Shown in pieces: positions 7,349 to 15,399 of a stretch of 64,000 nucleotides of DNA. This DNA is from Arthrobacter sp. YN (GTDB lineage: Bacteria; Actinomycetota; Actinomycetes; Actinomycetales; Micrococcaceae). Position 1 is the first letter of the stretch, and every line of letters begins with the position of its first letter. The notes below the pieces were generated by a model. That model worked only from the letters and a program-made list of their open reading frames with translations. It was not told where the DNA came from and made no database searches. The translations under genes were made by a program, and so were the position numbers. The DNA is taken from contig NZ_CP022436.1 in NCBI RefSeq assembly GCF_002224285.1, positions 4,030,001-4,094,000 of the forward strand, read 5' to 3'.

Positions 7349-7512
7349 GAAAGTTCCTTACAAACTAGAAGTTCCTGTCTGTTGGAACAGATCCGCGGAA
7401 GCAGACAAGTACAACTGACAGATTCTTACATTGACGTAAAACGTTCCTTAACAGAGTACCGCTTCAAAGGGGCACCCTGTGACCACGGTCCGCGGGACGG
7501 ACCCCGGCAGCC

Positions 7513-7725
7513 TCAGGCGGTCTCGGATTGTCCGTCCACCACGGCACCCTTGAGGTACTGGGCAACGGCCTCTTCAGGAACCCGGAAGGAACGCCCGAAC
7601 CTCACGGCGGGCATTTCCCCTGAGTGGACCAGGCGATACACGGTCATCTTGGAAACACGCAGGACGTCGGCCACTTCGGCCACCGTCATGAAACGCGCAT
7701 TCGAGAAGTTAGTCTCTGCGGACAT
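7513..7725 (-). CDS. bldC: BldC-like helix-turn-helix regulator
   Basis: The 70-residue protein is essentially one MerR-type DNA-binding domain: FMTVAEVADVLRVSKMTVYRLVHSGEMPAVRFGRSFRVPEEAVAQYL. It lacks an effector domain. Size and sequence match BldC, the developmental regulator of Streptomyces that is conserved in non-sporulating actinobacteria. The excisionase family has a similar domain, but the bS22 and HAD neighbours favour BldC. AAAGGA lies at a normal distance before the ATG. Confidence 0.85.
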   Translation of the reverse strand: MSAETNFSNARFMTVAEVADVLRVSKMTVYRLVHSGEMPAVRFGRSFRVPEEAVAQYLKGAVVDGQSETA

Positions 7726-7957
7726 TTCCCATATTCCTTTGCTCTCAGCCGGTTAGGACACCCCCAGTAGAACGGTGTGCCGATGCTGAGCCATCCAACA
7801 ACCATGTGCTAGATACTCTAGAGGCTGATGGGGCCAATGTGAAAGCCTTTCCCGTAAGTGGAATGCCGCTCCCCCGGCCGAGCAGGCCCCTTAACGGGGT
7901 TCTCTGCGGACAATGCCGAACGCACGGCTCGCTGCGCAGCGAAGCCGCGAAACGGAT

Positions 7958-9112
7958 CTACTCTGCAACCACCGCGCGACGCTTCCGGGCCGAGGCTGCG
8001 AGCTGTTCCAGCACCGAAGCCGTGACGTCCCATTCCATGCAGGCGTCGGTGACGCTCTGGCCGTAAACGAGTTCCTGCTCCCCCGCAAGCTGCTTGGCGG
8101 TGTCCAGGTTCTGGGCTCCGCCCACCAGGAAGCTCTCCAGCATGACGCCGGCGATCGGCGAGGACTCCCCGGCTTCGAGCTGCGCACCGATTTCCAAGGC
8201 AACCTCAGCCTGGCGGTGATGGCTCTTGCCGCTGTTGGCGTGGCTGGCGTCCACGATCAGGCGCGGGTTCAGGCCCTTGGCAGCGAGCTTGGAGGAAGCA
8301 GCCGCGACATCATCCTGGGAGTAGTTGGGTCCCTTGCGTCCGCCGCGCAGGATCACGTGGGTGTCCGGGTTGCCTGAGGTTGCTACCAGAGCCGCGCGGC
8401 CGTCGTCGTCGATTCCCAGGAAGGCCTGCTCGGCGGCAGAGGCGCCGCAAGCGTCGATCGCCACCTGCAGGTCACCATCGGTGCCGTTCTTGAAGCCGAT
8501 GGGCATGGACAGTCCGGAGGCGAGTTGGCGGTGGATCTGGCTTTCGGTGGTGCGGGCACCGATCGCGCCCCAGGAAACGAGGTCAGCCATGTATTGCGGG
8601 CTGATGGGCTCCAGGAACTCGGTGGCCGTGGGCAGTCCGAGGGCGGTGACCTGCTTCAGGAACCCACGGGCCGCGCGAAGACCGGCGGCGATGTCGTGGC
8701 TGCCGTCCAAGTGGGGATCGTTGATGAGGCCCTTCCAGCCGACGGTGGTGCGGGGCTTCTCGAAGTAGGTCCGCATGACGATCAGCAGGTCTTCCTTGTG
8801 CTTCTCCGCCTGGCTGACCAACCGGCGGGCGTATTCGAGGCCGGCCTTGGGATCGTGGATGGAGCACGGGCCAACGATGACCAGGAGGCGGTCGTCCACG
8901 CCATCCATGATGGCGCGGACCTGGTCGCGGCCGCGGTCGACGACGGCAGCCGAGCGGGCATCCAGCGGCAACTCGGCGATGAGGTCCTGGGGTGCCGGAA
9001 GGGGCTCGAAGCGTGCCACCCGGAGGTTGGAGGTTGAAGGATGCGCGGCGTCAACGGCTCCCGCGTCAGGGGAGTCGAGCGATTCGGTGGGTTCTGCAGC
9101 GAGGCTGGTCAT
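7958..9112 (-). CDS. 3-Deoxy-7-phosphoheptulonate (DAHP) synthase, class I
   Basis: This 384-residue enzyme condenses phosphoenolpyruvate with erythrose 4-phosphate, the first step of the shikimate pathway. Family motifs include LLVIVGPCSIHDP, MRTYFEKPRTTVGWKGLINDP, GARTTESQIHRQLASGLSMPIGFKNGTDG and IVDASHANSGK. The class I AroF/G/H type normally has a metal-binding Cys-His-Glu-Asp set; the PCSIHD cysteine is present. The first 35 residues are a variable extension. Upstream lies a short leader peptide rich in Trp, Tyr and Phe codons plus hairpins, so expression is probably controlled by attenuation according to aromatic amino acid supply. Confidence 0.95.
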   Translation of the reverse strand: MTSLAAEPTESLDSPDAGAVDAAHPSTSNLRVARFEPLPAPQDLIAELPLDARSAAVVDRGRDQVRAIMDGVDDRLLVIVGPCSIHDPKAGLEYARRLVSQAEKHKEDLLIVMRTYFEKPRTTVGWKGLINDPHLDGSHDIAAGLRAARGFLKQVTALGLPTATEFLEPISPQYMADLVSWGAIGARTTESQIHRQLASGLSMPIGFKNGTDGDLQVAIDACGASAAEQAFLGIDDDGRAALVATSGNPDTHVILRGGRKGPNYSQDDVAAASSKLAAKGLNPRLIVDASHANSGKSHHRQAEVALEIGAQLEAGESSPIAGVMLESFLVGGAQNLDTAKQLAGEQELVYGQSVTDACMEWDVTASVLEQLAASARKRRAVVAE

Positions 9113-9173
9113 GTCTGGGTCCTGTTCCGGGATGCGGAGCGGGCCCCTTTTCAGAACCCGCCGGATATGGCGA

Positions 9174-9207
9174 AGGGCAGAGAATGATCTCTGCCCTGTT
9201 GGCTCTG
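9174..9207 (-). promoter_or_regulatory. Attenuator hairpins of the DAHP synthase leader
   Basis: AGGGCAGAG (9174-9182) and CTCTGCCCT (9189-9197) form a perfect 9-bp hairpin with a 6-base loop. Immediately adjacent, GTTGGCTCTG (9198-9207) is fully complementary to CAGAGCCAAC (9248-9257), which lies inside the leader ORF just after its aromatic codons. A stalled ribosome would mask 9248-9257. The hairpin has no U run, so the exact mechanism is open. Confidence 0.6.
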
Positions 9208-9226
9208 AAGGAAAGTTGGATGCGTG

Positions 9227-9286
9227 TCAGTTAGACGCGGGCCCCTCCAGAGCCAACGAAAAATACGCATACCAACGGTTTGTCAT
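9227..9286 (-). CDS. Aromatic leader peptide of the DAHP synthase gene
   Basis: This 19-codon ORF reads MTNRWYAYFSLALEGPASN. Four of five consecutive residues (WYAYF) are Trp, Tyr, Tyr and Phe, the end products of the pathway. It lies 114 bases upstream of the DAHP synthase start and its second half overlaps one arm of a 10-bp stem. That layout is characteristic of attenuation leaders. A good promoter ends six bases before the ATG, so the leader peptide is probably translated from a leaderless mRNA. Confidence 0.75.
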   Translation of the reverse strand: MTNRWYAYFSLALEGPASN

Positions 9287-9292
9287 AGCCAC

Positions 9293-9322
9293 ACCATAAC
9301 CGCGGTTCTTCACACCGGGCAA
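9293..9322 (-). promoter_or_regulatory. Promoter of the DAHP synthase leader transcript
   Basis: On the reverse strand TTGCCC (9317-9322) and TATGGT (9293-9298) are separated by 18 bases. The leader ATG begins six bases after the -10 box, predicting transcription start at the ATG. Confidence 0.55.
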
Positions 9323-9335
9323 ATCGCGTCCGCCA

Positions 9336-10361
9336 TCATGACAAATGTTTGCGCAGGAACTGCAACTGCTTGATCCAGTGGTGTTCCTGGCCGCCCTCAT
9401 GGTTGTTGAAGCGGTAGACCTCGATGTCCTTTTCGGGCGCACCGCCGGGCGCGCCGTCCGGCACGCCCAAGGCGCCGTAGCTGTTGTAGCTCGCGAAAAC
9501 GGTGGACGGCGGGCAGATGTCGTCCATCTGCGCAGCGGAAAACAGTGCAGGAACGGTGGCGGCACGGCCCAGGTGCACGCCGTCGAAGTAGTTCAGGACG
9601 GCCAGCGTTGGCTCGTACTTTTCGCGGTGCCGGCCCAGGAAGCCGGCAATCTCCGGGTAGGGCCCGCGAGGGGTGATGTCAATGGCGCGGGGGAAGTCCT
9701 GCAGGAACGGGACGTCGGGCAGCGCGGCGATGACGCCGTCGAGCCTTCCAGCCGTCAGCCCAGCGGCGGCAACAGTAATGCCGCCACCTTGGCTGACGCC
9801 TGCCAGGACTACCTTGGAGGGGTCGACGGCGGGATGGCTCTGCGCCGCTTCTACTGCACGGAAAGCGTCCACGTACACCCGCCGGAAGTAGTAGTTGTCC
9901 TGGTGGTCGGCACCCCGGGTCATGAGCCCGGCATAGTTGTTTCCGCCGGCGGACGGGTGCGGATCCGGGGTGTCGCCCGAGACGCCGCCGTAGCCCTGCC
10001 CGCGGGTGTCCATGATGAAGTGCGCGTAGCCTGCCTGGGCCCACCGGGTGTTCTGGTTAACCAATCCGCGGCCGCCGGAGTAGCCGATGTACTCCACCAC
10101 GACGGGAAGTTGCTGGCCCTGCTGGCGGTGAGCCGGCAGGTGAAGCCAGCCCTTGATGCGGTCTCCCCCGAAGCCGGCAAAGGACACATCGAAGGTGTCG
10201 ATCACTGAGAGGTAGTTGTCCACGGGCTCGAACACAGGATCAAGCGGCAAGGCCCTGGCCTCGGTGATGGTGCGGTCCCAGAAGGCATCGAGATCTGCCG
10301 GCGGGACCACGCTTGAGGTGTAGTCGCGGAGCTGCTCAAGGGGAAGGTCAAAGAGGGGCAT
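9336..10361 (-). CDS. Acetylxylan esterase / cephalosporin-C deacetylase family (CE7)
   Basis: This 341-residue alpha/beta hydrolase has the CE7 motifs: MDTRGQGYGG, the nucleophile elbow GVSQGGG (about residue 190), and FNNHEGGQEHH near the C-terminus with the catalytic histidine. CE7 enzymes remove acetyl groups from sugars and are cytoplasmic; no signal peptide is present. In this island it probably deacetylates imported oligosaccharides. It is the last gene of the operon led by the LplA-like binding protein, with 50 bases to the preceding gene. TAGGAT six bases before its ATG suggests an extra leaderless promoter. Confidence 0.88.
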   Translation of the reverse strand: MPLFDLPLEQLRDYTSSVVPPADLDAFWDRTITEARALPLDPVFEPVDNYLSVIDTFDVSFAGFGGDRIKGWLHLPAHRQQGQQLPVVVEYIGYSGGRGLVNQNTRWAQAGYAHFIMDTRGQGYGGVSGDTPDPHPSAGGNNYAGLMTRGADHQDNYYFRRVYVDAFRAVEAAQSHPAVDPSKVVLAGVSQGGGITVAAAGLTAGRLDGVIAALPDVPFLQDFPRAIDITPRGPYPEIAGFLGRHREKYEPTLAVLNYFDGVHLGRAATVPALFSAAQMDDICPPSTVFASYNSYGALGVPDGAPGGAPEKDIEVYRFNNHEGGQEHHWIKQLQFLRKHLS

Positions 10362-10367
10362 GTGGAC

Positions 10368-10373
10368 ATCCTA
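10368..10373 (-). promoter_or_regulatory. -10 box possibly giving a leaderless CE7 mRNA
   Basis: TAGGAT on the reverse strand, six bases from the ATG at 10361. GGAT could instead act as a weak ribosome site. Confidence 0.3.
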
Positions 10374-10411
10374 CGTCATGGTTTCGTGTGCCCCGTCACA
10401 GGGCCTCAGGA

Positions 10412-11104
10412 CTACAAGGGGCTGATGGAGAGGTTCCGGTAGGCGGCTTTCAGGGGTGCCATCTGGCGAATTCCAAAGTACCCGCCTTTGAGGGGTGCGG
10501 CCGCGGGGTCGGTCCATTCAAAGAGCAACAGCTCGTTGATGGAGAAGGCCACCCTGGGGCCATCCTTGATCACTTCCATGCGATAAAACCCATCGGCATC
10601 CCCGGCGGGCGGAAGCGGATCGGCCCCCTGCGCCACGAGCTCGAAGCCCGCACTCTTGCGGAGATTGCAGGTCCGGAACGCGCGCTCGGAAGCGTGCTTG
10701 TGCCGGAAGTAGGAGACGTGGAGGGCGTCCATATCTCCCGAATGGTATTGCGGGTAGAAGCCGGTGCGGGGAGCCAAGGCAGAAGAGAACAGGTCCTCGC
10801 CACCATGGCCGGTTGCTGCGAAGAACACCATGGCCAGGCCAGGTTCCTCCAAGGGGAGGAACTCCCATCCGATCCTGACGTGATCGGGAAGTTCCTCCGG
10901 GCACCAGAGAGTCCAGTGCGCGTGGTCGCCGTGCTCCTCCGCATCAAGGGAGCCCGACAGGACCAGGGCGCTGGTGCCGTCCCTACCCAAGCCCGGGCCG
11001 CCGTCGTCGTCCGTTCCTACCTCATGCGTCCCGAACTGCACCGGTCCCTCAGCCACCCAATCAGCCACATCCGCAGGTCCCCGCAGCGGGTTGGAGTGAA
11101 TCAC
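10412..11104 (-). CDS. DUF1961 family protein
   Basis: The 230-residue protein matches DUF1961, which is predicted to have a concanavalin-like jelly roll. Recognisable stretches are HAHWTLWCPEELPDHVRIGWEF, YHSGDMDALHVSYFRHK and the C-terminal GGYFGIRQMAPLKAAYRNL. No enzymatic activity can be assigned from sequence. No signal peptide is seen. Its ATG overlaps the stop of the CE12 gene by four bases (ATGA), so the two are translationally coupled. That tie supports a role with rhamnogalacturonan fragments, as a glycan-binding or hydrolytic accessory protein. Confidence 0.75.
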   Translation of the reverse strand: MIHSNPLRGPADVADWVAEGPVQFGTHEVGTDDDGGPGLGRDGTSALVLSGSLDAEEHGDHAHWTLWCPEELPDHVRIGWEFLPLEEPGLAMVFFAATGHGGEDLFSSALAPRTGFYPQYHSGDMDALHVSYFRHKHASERAFRTCNLRKSAGFELVAQGADPLPPAGDADGFYRMEVIKDGPRVAFSINELLLFEWTDPAAAPLKGGYFGIRQMAPLKAAYRNLSISPL

Positions 11105-11772
11105 GCACGCGCCCCCGCGTTGAGGGTCGCAGGCAACCCGTATCCGAGGGATTCCAGGTGCTCCGCCACGAAGGAAGCGATCCGCCGGGCACCTTTCTCA
11201 TGGAAATGGGTGTTGTCCTCAAGGCCGCCGGCCCAGTGTGCGTGCTCGCCCGGAGCAAAGTGGAAGAAGAGCTCCTTGGAACCTTCCTCCCCCAGCTCCT
11301 GGTAGAGGGAACGGGTCCACTGGTTAAGGTCGATGACCTCCAGGCCGAGCTCCAAGCCAAGCTCCCGGACCACCACAGGGTAGTCCCCCAGGGTGACCTC
11401 AAGGTGCCCGCCCGAAAAGTGCCGGCGTTCCACCGAGGTGCACAGGATGGGGATGCCGCCCTTGCTGCGGACCTCGGCCACCATGCGCTTGAGATTGTCC
11501 GTATAGCCCGTGCGCGGGGCCAGGTGTTCACGTTTCTGGTCGTTGTGCCCGAACTGGATGAGGACCAGGTCGCCCTGAACGGTCTGGTTGATGAGCTGGT
11601 ACCAAAGACCCTCCTCGCGGAACGACTCCGTGGTGGCACCGCCCTTGGCGTAGTTGTGGACGGCAGCCCACCAGTACGTCTCGGGCGCAAGATGGGCGCC
11701 CCAGCCACTCATGGGGTACTCGAAACTGGGGCAGGCGGCAACAGTGGAGTCGCCCGCGAGGAGGATTTTCAT
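11101..11772 (-). CDS. Rhamnogalacturonan acetylesterase (CE12, SGNH hydrolase)
   Basis: This 223-residue SGNH esterase starts at ATG 11772, preceded by AAAGGA. The four blocks are visible: LAGDST (serine nucleophile), the block II glycine in YAKGGATTESF, QFGHNDQK (block III asparagine) and the C-terminal NTHFHEKGA with the catalytic histidine. CE12 enzymes deacetylate galacturonic acid in the rhamnogalacturonan I backbone. No export signal is present, so it probably acts inside the cell on imported oligosaccharides. A longer reading from 12006 overlaps the permease gene and is unlikely. Confidence 0.88.
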   Translation of the reverse strand: MKILLAGDSTVAACPSFEYPMSGWGAHLAPETYWWAAVHNYAKGGATTESFREEGLWYQLINQTVQGDLVLIQFGHNDQKREHLAPRTGYTDNLKRMVAEVRSKGGIPILCTSVERRHFSGGHLEVTLGDYPVVVRELGLELGLEVIDLNQWTRSLYQELGEEGSKELFFHFAPGEHAHWAGGLEDNTHFHEKGARRIASFVAEHLESLGYGLPATLNAGARA

Positions 11773-11801
11773 GGGTGTCCTTTCAGATGATGCAGCCGCG
11801 C

Positions 11802-12674
11802 TTAGCCCTTGACGGAACCGATCAGCATGCCCTTGGCAAAGTGCTTCTGCAGGAAGGGGTAGAAGATCAGGATGGGCAGCGTTGCCACCACGATCACGGC
11901 GAATTTGATGCCTTGTTCCGGCGGGATATAGGAGGGATCCACGTTGCCGGTACCCAGGAGGTCCGAGGCAGCCGTGACCTGGCGCAGGTACATCTGCAGG
12001 GTCCACATGTTGTTATCGCTCAGGTAGAGCAGGGGCGACATGAAGTCGTTCCAGATCCCCACCGCGTAGAACAGCGCAAAAGTGGCCAGCACCGGCTTGG
12101 ACAACGGCAGCAGGATCCGCCAGAGGATCCCGATTTCCGTGGCACCGTCCATCTTGGCGGACTCTTCCAGCTCCTGTGGGAGTTCCTGAAAGAAGTTCTT
12201 GATGATGATCAGGCTGAACGGGTTGATGGCCGCGGGCAGGATCAGCGCCCAGTAGCTGTTGAGCAGGCCCAGGTCCTTGACCAGCAGGAACGTAGGGATC
12301 ATGCCGCCGGAGAAAACCATGGCGAAGACCACAAGGGACATGATCAGCTTCCGGCCCCGCAGGTTTTTCTTCGCCAAAGGGTAAGCCATGGTGACGGTCA
12401 GGATGAGCTGGATCAAGGTGCCCACCAGCGTCACCAGGACGGTGGTGATGAGTGCCCGGGTGAAGGCGGGTGTGGAGAAGATGTACTCGTAGGCGCCCAG
12501 CGTGAATTGTTCGGGCCAGACGAAGAATGCCCGCCGGGTGATCTCGGCCTCGTTGGCGAAGGACCCTGCTATCACGTAGATGAACGGCAGCAGGGTGATG
12601 ATGCCCACCAGGCTCAGGAAAACGTAGTTTGCGGCGTCAAAGACCCGTCCGCCGCGGGTGTTGTGAATCTTCAT
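11802..12674 (-). CDS. Carbohydrate ABC transporter permease (LplC/YtcP-like)
   Basis: This 290-residue inner-membrane protein has about six membrane segments and the EAA-loop signature ELPQELEESAKMDGATEIGILWRILLPLSKP that contacts the ATPase. The sequence SGGMIPTFLLVKDLGLLNSYWALILP is typical of the LplC/YtcP group that works with LplA and LplB. Its ATG overlaps the LplB-like stop by one base (TAATG). The esterase genes follow at 29 bases. The sugar is inferred to be a rhamnogalacturonan oligosaccharide. Confidence 0.9.
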   Translation of the reverse strand: MKIHNTRGGRVFDAANYVFLSLVGIITLLPFIYVIAGSFANEAEITRRAFFVWPEQFTLGAYEYIFSTPAFTRALITTVLVTLVGTLIQLILTVTMAYPLAKKNLRGRKLIMSLVVFAMVFSGGMIPTFLLVKDLGLLNSYWALILPAAINPFSLIIIKNFFQELPQELEESAKMDGATEIGILWRILLPLSKPVLATFALFYAVGIWNDFMSPLLYLSDNNMWTLQMYLRQVTAASDLLGTGNVDPSYIPPEQGIKFAVIVVATLPILIFYPFLQKHFAKGMLIGSVKG

Positions 12675-13648
12675 TAGAACAGTCCGCTCTGGTTGAACCG
12701 CTTGGACAGCCAGTTGGTGCCGAAGATCAGCACGATTCCCACGAGGGACTTGAAGAGCCCGACGGCGGTGCTGTAGCTGTAGGCGCCTTGGGTGATGCCC
12801 ACGAAGTACACGTAAGTATCGAAGACGTCGGCCACGCTGCGGTTGAGTGCGTTGGTCATGAGGTAGATCTGCTCAAAGCCGGTGTTGAGCATCTGCCCGA
12901 TGGCCAGGATGAGCATCACGATGATGGTGGAGCGGATGCCCGGCAAAGTGATGTGCCAGACGCGACGGAACCTGCCGGCGCCGTCGATAATCGCTGCCTC
13001 ATACTGGTCCTGGTCCACCGTGGCCAGCGCGGCAAGGAAGATGATGGTGCCCCAGCCGGTGTTCTTCCAGATTTCCTGGAGCACGATCAAGGGCCGGAAC
13101 CAGTTGGGATCGGAAAGGATGTCCACGTTGGTCCCGAACAACCCGTTGACGAACTGGAACAACGGTCCGATGTCCAGGGCGAAGAGCAGGAAGCTCAAGG
13201 ATGCCACGATGGTCCAGGACAGGAAGTGCGGGATGTACACGAGGGTCTGAACGGTGCGTTTGAGCACTGAAAGCCGGACCTCGTTGAGCAGCAACGCCAA
13301 CACGATGGTCAGCGGGAACGCGATACCCAGGTTCAGGAACGCCAGGATGAGAGTGTTGCCGAGCAACCGCGGGAAGTCAGGGTTGGCGAAGAAGTCCTGG
13401 AAGTGCTGGACCCCAACCCACGGACTGCCGTTGACACCCAGGAACGGAACGTAGTCCTTGAAAGCGATGGACACGCCGTACATGGGCCCGTACCGGAAGA
13501 TCGCGAAGTACAGGACTCCGGGCAGCAACAGCAGATACAGCCACTTGTAGTGCGCGAAGTGGACGGCAAACCCGCGCCGCCGCGCCGGGGCGGGCGGCTT
13601 GGTGTCCGCCCGCTCCGAGGCTTTGGCTTCTACAACCGGGGCTGTCAC
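12674..13648 (-). CDS. Carbohydrate ABC transporter permease (LplB-like)
   Basis: This 324-residue permease has six predicted membrane segments, starting with WLYLLLLPGVLYFAIFRYGPMYGVSIAFKDY, a stretch typical of LplB/YteP-type subunits. The EAA loop is YEAAIIDGAGRFRRVWHITLPGI. The first 30 residues are cytoplasmic and basic. Its ATG overlaps the binding-protein stop (ATGA), showing one operon. Together with the LplC-like partner it forms the channel; no ATPase gene lies nearby. Confidence 0.9.
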   Translation of the reverse strand: MTAPVVEAKASERADTKPPAPARRRGFAVHFAHYKWLYLLLLPGVLYFAIFRYGPMYGVSIAFKDYVPFLGVNGSPWVGVQHFQDFFANPDFPRLLGNTLILAFLNLGIAFPLTIVLALLLNEVRLSVLKRTVQTLVYIPHFLSWTIVASLSFLLFALDIGPLFQFVNGLFGTNVDILSDPNWFRPLIVLQEIWKNTGWGTIIFLAALATVDQDQYEAAIIDGAGRFRRVWHITLPGIRSTIIVMLILAIGQMLNTGFEQIYLMTNALNRSVADVFDTYVYFVGITQGAYSYSTAVGLFKSLVGIVLIFGTNWLSKRFNQSGLF

Positions 13649-15174
13649 TTCTTGTTTTCCTGCCAGAGCTTGTTAATTTCTTCCTTGACCTTGTCACCGC
13701 CGCTGGTGTTCCACAGCTTGATGGCGTCCTTCAGGCCCTGCTCATCGGTCTGCCCGGCGAGGTACTTGATGCGGGCGTCGGCCACGATGTTGTCCAGCTG
13801 CGCGCCTTTGGCAACGTAGGTGGGCGAGACGAAGGCAGCTGCCGGGTTGTACACGGCGCTCTTGAGGTCCTCGGCCATGACGGAGACGCGGTCATCGAAG
13901 ACCTTCTGCTCATACTCGGAGGCCTGCTTGACCGGGTAGAAGTTGTTGCCCGTGACGTTGGTGCCAAGCTGGGCAAAGCTCTTGATGTCAGTGTTGACCA
14001 CCTTGCCCTCAGGGGTTTCGGGCTTGATGGTGGCCGCCAGGCCCTCTTCCAGGGTGAAGTTCACGCCCTCGATGCCGTTGTTCATGAGCACGGCAACTTC
14101 CTTGCTGTTCAACTTGTCCAGGAAGCTGAGCACGTTCTTCAGGTCAGCCTCGGTCTTGACGCTGGACTTGGGAATGGCCAGGAAGCCGGAGTAGCCGTCG
14201 GTGGGGTGGGCGTGCAGTTCGCCGTCCGGTCCCTTGAGGCTGCCCACGAAGCCCACTTTGTTCTCAAAGTCGTTCGGGTTGGCCTGCTTGAAGAGGTTGA
14301 TCAGCACGCTGACGCGGGAGTCGACGTCCACGATGATGCCGCCCTTGCCGTTGAAGAACGGTTCGTTCCACTTGGTGCCGTCGAAGGTGGCGAAATCGGG
14401 ATTGATGAGCTTCTCGTCCACCATCTTCTTGATGAAGCGGTTGGCTTCGAGGAATTCGTCGGTTTCGAAGCTGGGAACCAGCTTGCCGTCGCGTTCGGTC
14501 CAGCGGTTGCCGGCGCCGTACCAGGTCTCGATCAGGTCATACGGGCTGTTGGTTCCCAGTGCGCCCCATTTGGGGATGGTGATGCCGTAGGTATCGTTCT
14601 GGCCGTTGCCGTCCGGGTCCTGCTCGGTGAACGCCTTGGCAACTTTGTAGAGGTCTTCGGTGGTTTCGGGCGCCTTCAGGCCCAGCTTGTCCAGCCAATC
14701 CTGGCGGAACATGACGGCTGCACGGATCGGGTTGCGACCGCGGTAAACACCGTAGACCTTGCCGTTGACGCTGGCGTTCTGCTGGACCTCCGGGAAGGTG
14801 GTCTTCAGGTTCGGATACTCATTGAGCTTGTCCGTGAGGTCCCAGAAGGCGCCCGCTTCGGCGTTCTTCACGAAACCCGGCGTTTTGCCCTGGACCACCA
14901 GGACGTGCGGGATCTCAGAAGATGCCAGCGTGATGTTCATCTTGTCTTCGTAGGACGCGTTGGGCGTCCACGTGATGTTGACGTCTTTGCCCGTGAGTTC
15001 CTCGAGCTTCTTCTGCACGGCGCCATCGGCTGTTGGCGGCTGCGCCTCCAGGAACGGCGCCATGATCTTGACGGAGGAAAGGTCCGACGCCGGCGCTTCG
15101 CCACCACAGGCGGTCAGCGCCAGGGCTGCGGAAACGACGACGGCGGCGGCCAGCGTGTGTTTTCTACGGATCAT
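13645..15174 (-). CDS. Extracellular solute-binding lipoprotein (LplA-like)
   Basis: This 509-residue protein has a signal peptide with lipobox LTAC (cysteine near residue 23) and the long form of the family 1 binding protein typical of the LplA group. VLVVQGKTPGFVKNAEAGAFWDLTDKLNEYPNL and DPDGNGQNDTYGI match that group. It is the first gene of an operon that also encodes the two permeases, CE12, DUF1961 and CE7. By context the ligand is an acetylated rhamnogalacturonan oligosaccharide. TGATACGTTTCA at 15280-15291, upstream, resembles a weak operator. Confidence 0.9.
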   Translation of the reverse strand: MIRRKHTLAAAVVVSAALALTACGGEAPASDLSSVKIMAPFLEAQPPTADGAVQKKLEELTGKDVNITWTPNASYEDKMNITLASSEIPHVLVVQGKTPGFVKNAEAGAFWDLTDKLNEYPNLKTTFPEVQQNASVNGKVYGVYRGRNPIRAAVMFRQDWLDKLGLKAPETTEDLYKVAKAFTEQDPDGNGQNDTYGITIPKWGALGTNSPYDLIETWYGAGNRWTERDGKLVPSFETDEFLEANRFIKKMVDEKLINPDFATFDGTKWNEPFFNGKGGIIVDVDSRVSVLINLFKQANPNDFENKVGFVGSLKGPDGELHAHPTDGYSGFLAIPKSSVKTEADLKNVLSFLDKLNSKEVAVLMNNGIEGVNFTLEEGLAATIKPETPEGKVVNTDIKSFAQLGTNVTGNNFYPVKQASEYEQKVFDDRVSVMAEDLKSAVYNPAAAFVSPTYVAKGAQLDNIVADARIKYLAGQTDEQGLKDAIKLWNTSGGDKVKEEINKLWQENKK

Positions 15175-15279
15175 TTTCTTACCTGCTCCACTTCATCGGG
15201 GTTGGTGTCTTTCGACTCTTGGTTTGACGGCAGGCCGGGGAACCTTTTGAGGCTCCATATGTGCTGGCCACTCGCATCT

Positions 15280-15291
15280 TGATACGTTTCA
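15280..15291. promoter_or_regulatory. Possible operator of the TGAAWCGWTWCA type
   Basis: TGATACGTTTCA is an imperfect palindrome upstream of the LplA-like gene. Related 12-mers lie at 16277-16288 and 28482-28493, also upstream of island genes. Confidence 0.35.
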
Positions 15292-15399
15292 TTAGTGCTC
15301 GCGCCAGAGGAGTCAGGGATGAGTTCGCTGCCTCCGTGAACGTCGAGGGAACGGTGAAGGACCGGCGGCCCGCTCAAGGCGGGGCGGGCGCGGTTGAGC

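Noticed and set aside
11773..12006. N-terminal extension of the CE12 esterase
   Set aside because: It lies inside the LplC-like permease gene and no family member starts that way; ATG 11772 has AAAGGA upstream.
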